A DNA stretch of 64,000 nt from Rubrivivax sp. (lineage in GTDB: Bacteria; Pseudomonadota; Gammaproteobacteria; Burkholderiales; Burkholderiaceae_C). The position numbers were made by a program, and so were the translations under genes. Positions within the stretch are counted from its first letter, which is position 1; the number at the start of each line of letters is the position of its first letter. Of the stretch, positions 55,176 to 62,195 are shown piece by piece. The stretch is from NCBI GenBank assembly GCA_027485165.1, contig JAIXRN010000017.1, positions 1 through 64,000 of the forward strand, read 5' to 3'. The notes beneath the pieces are model-generated. The model searched no databases. It was not told the origin of the DNA and saw nothing but the letters and a program-made list of their open reading frames with translations.

Positions 55176-56165
55176 TCAGCTGTCGGCCGTGAAGCCGATG
55201 CGCTTGACCAGCGGACCCCAGCGTTCGAATTCGGCGCGCTGGCTGCGCGCCATATCGTCGGGGGTGGACCCCTGCGCCAGCAGGCCCACGGTGGCCAGGC
55301 CCTCGGCCAGGGCCTTGTCCTTCAGCGCCGCGTTGATGGCGCCGGTGGCAGCGGCCACGGTGGCGGCCGGCGTGCGCGCCGGGGCGTAGAAGCCGAACCA
55401 TTCCTCGGTCGTCAGGTCGCCAAAGCCCTGCTCTGCGAAGGTCAGCACGTCCTGCGCAAAGGGCAGCCGCTTGCTGCCGCTGGTGGCCAGAAGGCGCAGC
55501 TTGCCGGCGCGGTGGTTGGGCAACGGGTCGCCCGCGGGGCAGAACATGCAGGCGATCTGCCCGCCCATCACGTCCGTCAGCCCCGGCACGCTGCCGCGGT
55601 AGGGGATGTGCTTGAGTTCCATGTTCTGGCTCAGGGCCAGCAGGGCGCCCAGGAAGTGCGGCGTGCTGCCGGCAGCGGGGGACCCGTAGTTGGCCTTGTC
55701 GGGGTTGGCCTTGGCCCAGGCGATGAAGCCTTTCACGTCCTTCACGCTGTCCGGCACCATCGGGCCCACCGACAGGCCGTGGTGCATGATGGCCGCGATG
55801 CTGACGGGCATGAAGTCGGCCACCGGGTCGTAGCTCAGCTTCTTGTAGACATGCGGGTAGATCGAGGTGGCCGAAAACGGGCTCAGCGCCAGCACCGAGC
55901 CGTCGTTGGGCGACGCCTTCAGCGTGTCCAGCGCGATGCGTCCGCCGGCGCCGGGCTTGTTCTCGACGATCGCGGCGTTCTTCGCGTACGGCGTGCCGCC
56001 CACGCGTTCAGCCACACGGCGGCAGGCGATGTCGCCCGAGCTGCCGGCCGGAAAGCCATACAGGAACTTCGGCTGGTCGAAGGCTTGCGCGCTGGCGCGC
56101 CATGGCAGGCCGGCGCCGGTGGCGAAAGCGGCCAGGGCCAGGGTTTGGCGGCGGGTCAGGGTCAT
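55176..56165 (-). CDS. Bug/TctC-family tripartite tricarboxylate transporter substrate-binding protein
   Basis: A 329-residue periplasmic binding protein with a signal peptide (TLTRRQTLALAAFATGAGLPWRASAQA). Bug family signatures: the beta-strand/loop FLYGFPAGSSGDIACR, VENKPGAGGRIALD, LALSPFSATSIYPH, YGSPAAGSTPHFLG and IPYRGSVPGLTDVMGGQI. Burkholderiales contain very many Bug proteins. No TctA/TctB permease is adjacent. It is downstream of the crotonase and feruloyl-CoA synthase genes on the same strand, so it likely binds an aromatic or organic acid of that pathway. Confidence 0.92.
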   Translation of the reverse strand: MTLTRRQTLALAAFATGAGLPWRASAQAFDQPKFLYGFPAGSSGDIACRRVAERVGGTPYAKNAAIVENKPGAGGRIALDTLKASPNDGSVLALSPFSATSIYPHVYKKLSYDPVADFMPVSIAAIMHHGLSVGPMVPDSVKDVKGFIAWAKANPDKANYGSPAAGSTPHFLGALLALSQNMELKHIPYRGSVPGLTDVMGGQIACMFCPAGDPLPNHRAGKLRLLATSGSKRLPFAQDVLTFAEQGFGDLTTEEWFGFYAPARTPAATVAAATGAINAALKDKALAEGLATVGLLAQGSTPDDMARSQRAEFERWGPLVKRIGFTADS

Positions 56166-56215
56166 GATGGGCTTGTCTCCTTGAGTTGGGGTCTCGGGTC
56201 GTCAAAAGTGGGGTG

Positions 56216-57016
56216 TCAGGCTTCCTTGCTGACCTTGCTGGCGCGCTTTTCCAGGAAGGCGCGTACGCGTTCCTTGGCCGCGTCGTCGCCCTGGGCGATG
56301 CTGCTCATCAGCGATTCCAGGAACAGGCCTTCGGCCGGCGCCATCTCGGCGATGCGCGGCAGCGCCTGGGTGATGGCGTAGTTGCTCAGCGGCGCGTTGG
56401 CTGCCACCTTGTGCGCCAGCGCCAGGGCCTTGGCCCGCCCGGCGCCCGCCGCCACGCGGTAGTTGCTGATGGCGCAGGCCTGGCCTTCGTCGGCGTCGAA
56501 TACGCGGCCGGTGAGCATCATGTCCGTCATGCGCGCCACGCCGATCAGCCGGCTGATGCGCACCGAACCGCCCCCGCCCACGAAGATGCCGCGCGTGCCT
56601 TCGGGCAGCCCATAGAAGGCGCTGTCTTCGGCCACGCGCAGGTGCGCGGCACTGGCCAGCTCCAGACCGCCACCCACCACCGCGCCATGGAGCACGGCGA
56701 TGACGGGCACCGGCCCGTACTGGATGGCGTCGAAGCAGGCATGCCAGGCGCGGCTGTGCTGCATGCCTTCGGTGACGTTGCGTTCGCTCACCTCGCTCAA
56801 GTCCAGCCCGGCGCAGAAGTGATCGCCTTCGCCGCTGATGACGGCGGCGCGCACGTCGGCCGGCAGGTTCACCCAGACGCTGTGCAGCTGGGCCAGCAGT
56901 TCGTCGCTGATGGAATTGCGCTTGGCCGGGCGGTTCAGGCGTACGTGCAGGACCGGGCCGTCGCGTTCGATGCGCAGCAGGCTGAAGCTGTTGAACAGCG
57001 GGGGCAGGGGATTCAT
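56216..57016 (-). CDS. Crotonase-family enoyl-CoA hydratase/lyase
   Basis: A 266-residue crotonase. Substrate-binding and oxyanion motifs: RPAKRNSISDELLAQL, FCAGLDLSEVSER and VLHGAVVGGGLELASAAHLRVA, with LPEGTRGIFVGGGGSVRISRLIG after it; the catalytic acidic residue falls in LPEGTRG. Neighbouring feruloyl-CoA synthase suggests it hydrates or cleaves a hydroxycinnamoyl-CoA, but it does not have the DLKEYFRE segment of the well-known feruloyl-CoA hydratase/lyase Ech. Function at subfamily level is thus open. 12 bases separate it from the upstream synthase gene. Confidence 0.87.
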   Translation of the reverse strand: MNPLPPLFNSFSLLRIERDGPVLHVRLNRPAKRNSISDELLAQLHSVWVNLPADVRAAVISGEGDHFCAGLDLSEVSERNVTEGMQHSRAWHACFDAIQYGPVPVIAVLHGAVVGGGLELASAAHLRVAEDSAFYGLPEGTRGIFVGGGGSVRISRLIGVARMTDMMLTGRVFDADEGQACAISNYRVAAGAGRAKALALAHKVAANAPLSNYAITQALPRIAEMAPAEGLFLESLMSSIAQGDDAAKERVRAFLEKRASKVSKEA

Positions 57017-57028
57017 GGCAGGCGGGGT

Positions 57029-58966
57029 TCAGAGGGTGATGACGCGGGCGTCCAGGGGCTGTGCGTACAGGGCTTCGACATCGGCCGTGCGGTTGGCGAT
57101 CACGGCGCGCTGGTTGATGTAGCCCTTGTCGGTGATCTCGCCTGCAGCGGCACTCGGCGCGTCGGCCAGCAGCAGGGCGCGCGTGGGGGTCTGCGACGAT
57201 CCGCCGCCTTCGGCCTGCAGTGCGCGCAGGCCGGCGCGGATGTGGCCCGTCAGTTCGGGTGCCGGCAGTTGGCGCGCGGCTTCGGTCAGGAACATCAGCA
57301 GGCCGACTTCGCTGCGGTCGTGCCCGGTGATCACCACGTCCTGCGCCCACGGCGCCAGCGCACTGACCAGTTTCACGCGCAGCGTGCCCACGCTCACCCA
57401 GGTGCCGCTGGTGAGTTTGAAGTCCTCGGCTACGCGGCCGTTGAACACCACGCCCTGCAGCGGGTCGGCATCGTCTTGCAGGTAGCCGGCGTCGCCGATG
57501 CAGTAGTAGCCGTCGTCGTCGAAGGCAGCCTGCGTGGCCTGGGGGTTGTCGCGGTAGCCAGGGAAGATGTTGTCGCCTTTCACGCGCATTTCCAGCTTGC
57601 CGCCCGGGCCCGGCACCGGCACGAACTTCAACGACACGCCCGGCAGCGGCAGGCCGATGACCCCCGGGCCAGCCAGCCGCCAGGTGGGGAAGGTGACGGC
57701 GGGCGCGGTTTCGGTACTGCCCCAGGACGTGGTCAGCCACAGGGGTTCGCTGCGCACCTGCGCGGCCAGCGCCTGCAGCCGCTGCCAGGTCGACACTGGC
57801 ATGCCCGCACCGGCATAGAACACCATGCGCAGGCGCTGCAGGAAGCGGCGTGCCAGGTCCAGGTCGGCTTCCAGCGCGGGCAGCAGCATGTCGTAGCCGC
57901 GCGGCACGTTGAAGTAGACGGTGGGCTGCACGCTGCGCAGGTGCTGGATCGTGCGGTCGATGGCGCCCGGCAGCGGGCGGCCGTCGTCCAGGTACATCGT
58001 GCCGCCGGTGCGCAGCACCAGGTTCGTGTTGTGGTTGCCGCCGAAGGTGTGGCTCCAGGGCAGCCAGTCCAGCAACACAGGCTTTTCATGGTCCAGGAAG
58101 CGCAGCGCCTGTGCCAGCTGCTGCTGGTTGGCGCACAGCATCCGGTGGGTGTTGATCACCACCTTCGGGTGGCCGGTGCTGCCGCTGGTCAGCAGGTACT
58201 TGGCGTGGGTGTCGGGCGTGATGGCGGCGAAGGCCTGCATCACGGCCGGTGTCTCGGTGGTTTCTTCCAGCTGCGCCAGCGCCAGCGCGCCGTGGTGGCC
58301 GGCGGCGCCGCGGCTGAAGACGGCCACGGGGGCTACACCGGCCTTGACCTCGACGTCCAGCAAGGCCGGACCATAGACCGCAGCGTCGCTGGCGTAGACC
58401 AGGGCCGGGTCCAGCGTGCGCAGGATGCCGTGGATGCGGCTGAAGTCGCCGCCCGCCAGGCGGCAGTAGGCGCTGCTGACCGTGCACACCGCGCGGCCGA
58501 TGTGCATGCCAGCCAGCAGCAGAACCAGGTGGTCCAGGCTGTTGTCGGACAGCACGACGATGGGCTTGCCCGGTGGTAGCCGCAGGTCCAGCAGCGCCTG
58601 TGCGACGCTGCCGGTACGCTGGCGCAGCGCCCGCCAGCTCAGGCCCTGCCAGGGGCCGGCTGCAGTGCCGTCGGCACGGTTGTCGACCCTGGGCTCGGCA
58701 AAGGCCAGCGCGTCGGGCGTGGCCTGCGCCCAGTGTTCCAGCCATTCGCCCACGCAGCGGGCATAGGGCTGCAGCGCTTCGGGCGAACGCAGCAAAAAGG
58801 CGCCCGCACCCAGGTCCACGCGTTCGGTTTGCGGTGGCGCCAGCATGCGGGGGTCGCGGCAAAAGTCGGTGCCATCGCCGGCTTGTTCGCTGGTGGTGGC
58901 GATGGCGCTGTCCGGGCGGGCTTCAGCGCTGGGGGTGCGGGTCGCGCCGGCAAGGGCAGGGGACAT
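57029..58966 (-). CDS. Feruloyl-CoA synthase-like acid-CoA ligase
   Basis: A 645-residue AMP-forming ligase that activates ferulate or a related hydroxycinnamic acid. Early region RMLAPPQTERVDLGAGAFLLRSPEAL and the adenylation motif YLLTSGSTGHPKVVINTHRM are typical of the feruloyl-CoA synthase family, as are LDWLPWSHTFGGNHN, STETAPAVTFP and GRVAEDFKLTSGTWV. The start is uncertain: the ATG at 58966 has a GGAA upstream; an ATG at 58978 (four codons earlier) lies inside a palindromic operator and has no ribosome site. First gene of the ligase-crotonase-Bug operon, divergent from a TetR regulator. Confidence 0.9.
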   Translation of the reverse strand: MSPALAGATRTPSAEARPDSAIATTSEQAGDGTDFCRDPRMLAPPQTERVDLGAGAFLLRSPEALQPYARCVGEWLEHWAQATPDALAFAEPRVDNRADGTAAGPWQGLSWRALRQRTGSVAQALLDLRLPPGKPIVVLSDNSLDHLVLLLAGMHIGRAVCTVSSAYCRLAGGDFSRIHGILRTLDPALVYASDAAVYGPALLDVEVKAGVAPVAVFSRGAAGHHGALALAQLEETTETPAVMQAFAAITPDTHAKYLLTSGSTGHPKVVINTHRMLCANQQQLAQALRFLDHEKPVLLDWLPWSHTFGGNHNTNLVLRTGGTMYLDDGRPLPGAIDRTIQHLRSVQPTVYFNVPRGYDMLLPALEADLDLARRFLQRLRMVFYAGAGMPVSTWQRLQALAAQVRSEPLWLTTSWGSTETAPAVTFPTWRLAGPGVIGLPLPGVSLKFVPVPGPGGKLEMRVKGDNIFPGYRDNPQATQAAFDDDGYYCIGDAGYLQDDADPLQGVVFNGRVAEDFKLTSGTWVSVGTLRVKLVSALAPWAQDVVITGHDRSEVGLLMFLTEAARQLPAPELTGHIRAGLRALQAEGGGSSQTPTRALLLADAPSAAAGEITDKGYINQRAVIANRTADVEALYAQPLDARVITL

Positions 58967-58975
58967 GGCAGTTTC

Positions 58976-58991
58976 CATACACAACTGTATG
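58976..58991. promoter_or_regulatory. Palindromic operator, probable TetR binding site
   Basis: CATACA-CAAC-TGTATG is a perfect palindrome with 6-bp arms. It lies just upstream of the feruloyl-CoA synthase start and within the 140-base divergent region shared with the TetR gene. Binding here would block transcription or initiation of the catabolic operon. Confidence 0.65.
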
Positions 58992-59052
58992 TTGCAGGAC
59001 ACGATGCTAGGCGCCACCCTGGCGCAGCTGCAACCGGGTTTACGTGGGCTTC

Positions 59053-59068
59053 CGTACACCACTGCATG
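59053..59068. promoter_or_regulatory. Second, weaker copy of the palindrome
   Basis: CGTACA-CCAC-TGCATG, 77 bases from the first palindrome in start-to-start distance, matches it at 12 of 16 positions; four of six arm pairs are kept. It sits 38 bases before the TetR start codon, so it could mediate autoregulation. Confidence 0.45.
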
Positions 59069-59105
59069 GCATCATGCAGCCGAGGTTGCTCGATCCACTG
59101 CCCCC

Positions 59106-59825
59106 ATGCCCGTGTCTGAATTGCCCGGCGCCAAGCGCGCGCCCGTGGCCCGCAAGCGCCGCGGCCGAACCCCTGCTGCGGCCGGGCCGGCGGCCACCGC
59201 TGCTGCCGTTCCCGCCGCTGCCCTGGCCCCCGCTGACAGGGCAGCCGCGGCCGACGCCGCACGCGCCCCGCTGACGCCTGACAGCTGGGTTGAAGCGGCC
59301 ACCGCCGTGCTGGTGGACCAGGGCATCGACCATGTGCGGGTGGACGTGCTGGCCACCCAGCTGGGCGTGACGCGGGGCAGCTTCTACTGGCACTTCCGTG
59401 ACCGCCAGGACCTGCTGCGCCGGGTGCTGGCGGCCTGGCGCGAGCAGTGCACGGTGCAGCTGACACGCCGGCTGGCGAACGCCCGCCACAGCCCGGCCGA
59501 GCAACTGCACGACGTGATCTCGCTGCCGTTTCGCGGCCGGGCGGCGCAGCGGGCTGCGCGCATCGAGCTGGCCATCCGCGCCTGGGCCCGGCGCGACGAG
59601 ATGGCCCGCGCGGCCGTCGACGAAGCCGATGCCGCACGCATCGGCTACCACGCGCAGCTGTTCTTGGCGCTGGGCATCGACGCGCAGGAAGCCCAGCACC
59701 GGGCCTTCCTGTTGTACGGGTATGAGGTAGCCGAATCGCTGCTGGGCGGCCAGGGCAGCGCCGTGCAGAAGCAGGCCCGCCGGGCCTTTGTCGAAAGCCT
59801 GGTGGTGCGGGGCAGCGCTGCCTGA
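59106..59825 (+). CDS. TetR/AcrR-family transcriptional regulator
   Basis: A 239-residue repressor. A basic, Ala/Pro-rich tail of ~55 residues precedes the helix-turn-helix: SWVEAATAVLVDQGIDHVRVDVLATQLGVTRGSFYWHFRDRQDLLRRVL, a textbook TetR DNA-binding domain. The C-terminal ligand-binding/dimerisation part starts near residue 120. The ATG at 59106 is chosen because it follows the divergent control region; the frame extends upstream without conservation. Divergent orientation and the palindromes suggest it controls the feruloyl-CoA synthase operon, with a CoA-thioester or aromatic acid as inducer (inference). Confidence 0.9.
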   Translation: MPVSELPGAKRAPVARKRRGRTPAAAGPAATAAAVPAAALAPADRAAAADAARAPLTPDSWVEAATAVLVDQGIDHVRVDVLATQLGVTRGSFYWHFRDRQDLLRRVLAAWREQCTVQLTRRLANARHSPAEQLHDVISLPFRGRAAQRAARIELAIRAWARRDEMARAAVDEADAARIGYHAQLFLALGIDAQEAQHRAFLLYGYEVAESLLGGQGSAVQKQARRAFVESLVVRGSAA

Positions 59826-59884
59826 AGTCTGCGCGCCTGCGGCTGCCGCGGCCGCAGCGGGCTTTGGCCTGACACTCTGGCCCC

Positions 59885-60610
59885 ATGAAGAAACCGACCG
59901 CCCGACTGTTGCGCATCTTCCTGACCGGCCTGCTGGCCGCCTTGCCCTTGCTGGCCACGGTGGCGGTGTTCTGGTGGCTGGCCAGCTTCATCGTCCGCTG
60001 GCTGGGGCCGGACAGCGCCATCGGCCAGGTGTTGGTGGCGGTGGGCTTTGGTGTCAGCGGGTCGGAACTGATCGGCTACCTGATCGGCGTGGGCGCTGTG
60101 CTGCTGGGTCTGTTCGGCCTGGGCCTGGTGGTGACGAACGGGCTGCAGCGCGGTCTGTCGCGCCTGCTGGAAAACGTCTTGCAGCGCATCCCGCTGGTGG
60201 GCAGCGTCTACGACCTGGCGCGCCGGCTGGTGGGCTTGTTCGCACAGCGCACCGATGGCGGCCTGAATTCCATGCATGCCGTGTGGTGCCACTTCGGCGG
60301 CCCGCCCGATGCGCGCGATGCCGACGCATCGCCTGGCCAGGGCGTGGTGGTGCTGGCGCTGCTGTCCACGCCCGAGCCGGTGCTGATCGATGGGCGGCCC
60401 TACCTGGGGGTGATCGTGCCGACCGCGCCGGTGCCCGTGGGCGGCGGGCTGCTGTACGTGCCGCAAGCCTGGGTGCGCCCGGCGGGCATGGGCATCGAGG
60501 CCGTGACCAGCATCTACGTGTCGATGGGCATCACGTCGGCTGAACACCTGCCCCAGGCTGCCACCACGCCACCGGCCCAGGCGCCGTCGACGCTGGCGGC
60601 GCGCCGGTGA
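59885..60610 (+). CDS. DUF502-family membrane protein
   Basis: A 241-residue protein with two N-terminal hydrophobic helices (RIFLTGLLAALPLLATVAVFWWLASFIV and IGYLIGVGAVLLGLFGLGLVV) and a C-terminal soluble domain with RIPLVGSVYDLARRLVGLF, GVIVPTAPVPVGGGLLYVP and GIEAVTSIYVSMGI. These are the DUF502 signatures; the family also occurs in plants (LCV/COV1). Biochemical function unknown. The ATG at 59885 fits the first helix. Confidence 0.9.
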   Translation: MKKPTARLLRIFLTGLLAALPLLATVAVFWWLASFIVRWLGPDSAIGQVLVAVGFGVSGSELIGYLIGVGAVLLGLFGLGLVVTNGLQRGLSRLLENVLQRIPLVGSVYDLARRLVGLFAQRTDGGLNSMHAVWCHFGGPPDARDADASPGQGVVVLALLSTPEPVLIDGRPYLGVIVPTAPVPVGGGLLYVPQAWVRPAGMGIEAVTSIYVSMGITSAEHLPQAATTPPAQAPSTLAARR

Positions 60611-60656
60611 AGGCGCCCAGCATGCGGGTTGGCGGCGTGCAGCGGGCCTGGCGCGC

Positions 60657-61685
60657 GTGGTGAAGCTCAGCCGCCTGGCGCGGCCCTGGGCGCGGGCTTT
60701 CCAGCGCAGCCTGAAGGCGGCGTTAGCGCCGGCGCAGAAAGCAGCGAAAAAAGCCGTTCGCAAGACCGCCCGCCAGCGTGCGAAGCAGGCGGCAAGCCCA
60801 GCCGTCGCGGCGCGCCGTGCGCCGGCTGCCGGCAGCTGGCAACCCGGCATCGCGCTGGGCAGCGGCAGACCGCGGCGCTACTGCGTCTATCGCCCGCCCG
60901 GCATGTTGCCGGGCACCAGCCTGCCGCTGCTGGTGATGCTGCATGGCTGCGGCCAGGACGCGCAGGGCTTTGCCGACAGCACGCGCATGAACGGCTTGGC
61001 GCGTCAGCAGCGCTTCGTCGTGCTGTACCCCGAACAGGACAGGCTGGCCAACGCCCAGGGCTGCTGGAACTGGTTCGACACCGCGTCGGGCCGGGCGCAG
61101 GCTGAAGCGGCGTCGATCATGGCGGCCATCGACCAGGCCTGCCTGCTGCACGGCGCCGACCGCCAGCGTGTGGCCGTGGCGGGCCTGTCGGCCGGTGCCA
61201 GCATGGCCATGTTGCTGGCCACGCGTTACCCGGGCCGCTTCTGCGCCGTGACCATGCATTCCGGCGTACCGGCAGGTGCTGCGCATTCGGCGCTGACGGC
61301 CCTGGGCGCCATGCGCGGCCGGCGCGCCACACCTGCGCTGCCCCGGGTGTCTGATGGCGCAGCCCCGCTGCCGCCCCTTCTGGTGCTGCAGGGCCTGGCC
61401 GACACGGTGGTGGCGCCCGTCAACGCCGAAGGCGCCGTGCGTGTGTGGGCCGAAGCCGGCGCGGCGCGCGCGCTGCCGCGGCGCTTCGTGCAACGCGGCA
61501 AGCGCTACCCGGTGGCCATCACCGACTACCGGCATGGCCGCCAGCTCTGCGCCACTCTGGTGGAAGTGGCCGGGCTGGGGCACGCCTGGAGCGGCGGCGC
61601 TGCGCGCCAGGCCTACAGCGACCCGCAAGGCCCTGACGCCAGCCGCATGGTCTGGGCCTTCGTGCGCCTGGCCCTGGCAGCCTGA
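60657..61685 (+). CDS. PHB-depolymerase-family esterase
   Basis: A 342-residue alpha/beta-hydrolase of the esterase_phb family. The oxyanion/His region LPLLVMLHGCGQDAQGFADSTRMN, the lipase box AGLSAGASMAM with the catalytic Ser, LQGLADTVVAPVNAEGAVRVW with the catalytic Asp, and GLGHAWSGG with the His are all present. The N-terminal ~60 residues are strongly basic (KKAVRKTARQRAKQAA) instead of a signal peptide, so it may act inside the cell on PHB granules or oligomers. The start is a GTG at 60657, or the next GTG three bases on. Confidence 0.9.
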   Translation: MVKLSRLARPWARAFQRSLKAALAPAQKAAKKAVRKTARQRAKQAASPAVAARRAPAAGSWQPGIALGSGRPRRYCVYRPPGMLPGTSLPLLVMLHGCGQDAQGFADSTRMNGLARQQRFVVLYPEQDRLANAQGCWNWFDTASGRAQAEAASIMAAIDQACLLHGADRQRVAVAGLSAGASMAMLLATRYPGRFCAVTMHSGVPAGAAHSALTALGAMRGRRATPALPRVSDGAAPLPPLLVLQGLADTVVAPVNAEGAVRVWAEAGAARALPRRFVQRGKRYPVAITDYRHGRQLCATLVEVAGLGHAWSGGAARQAYSDPQGPDASRMVWAFVRLALAA

Positions 61686-61728
61686 GCACGCCCAGGGGCC
61701 ACAACCCCGGCGCCCGTTCAGCTGCGCT

Positions 61729-62145
61729 TCACTTCACTGTGAACCTGGCCGTCGAAGGCTTGCCAGCCACGGTGACCACGGCCACGGCCTTGGTGCCGGG
61801 GCCGACCTTGAAGCTGCCGGACGCTTCAAGCTTGTTGCCCGCGGGCTTGAGCTCCACTTCCTGCTTCTCGGTGCCAGTCAGCATCGTGACTTTCGCGCTG
61901 GCCTTGGCGATGTCGACCGGCTTGCCGTGGCCGCGCAGGTAGAGCTGGATCACGTTGGCCTTCGCGACCAGTTCGTAGTCGACGTCCTTGACCTCGGCCA
62001 CCACGCCACCGTGCTGGGGGCTGTGGTCGTGGGCGCCGCTGGCCTGGGCGGCGCCCGACAGGCCGAGGGCGAAGCCGACAGCCAACGTGAAGGCGCAGGC
62101 CGTGGTGCGCAAAGGGGCGGCGGTGACAGCAAACTTGGTTCTCAT
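61729..62145 (-). CDS. Small periplasmic protein of a heavy-metal efflux locus
   Basis: A 138-residue exported protein (signal TACAFTLAVGFALGLSGAAQA). The mature N-terminus is His-rich (SGAHDHSPQHGG), followed by a beta-rich domain (GVVAEVKDVDYELVAKANVIQLYLRGHGKPVDIAKASAK..., ending FTVK). Proteins like this are found at the end of CusA/CzcA-type RND operons, and the histidines suggest metal binding. It lies 50 bases downstream of the RND permease. No defined family name; function inferred from context and His content. Confidence 0.8.
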   Translation of the reverse strand: MRTKFAVTAAPLRTTACAFTLAVGFALGLSGAAQASGAHDHSPQHGGVVAEVKDVDYELVAKANVIQLYLRGHGKPVDIAKASAKVTMLTGTEKQEVELKPAGNKLEASGSFKVGPGTKAVAVVTVAGKPSTARFTVK

Positions 62146-62195
62146 GGTTTTCCTTTCGGTGGGGGGGCTTATGGAGACTGCGGGTGGTGTGTGGC

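Noticed and set aside
56186-58579. 797-codon open frame antisense to the crotonase and feruloyl-CoA synthase
   Set aside because: No recognisable domain, and the opposite strand holds clear enzymes with intact motifs.
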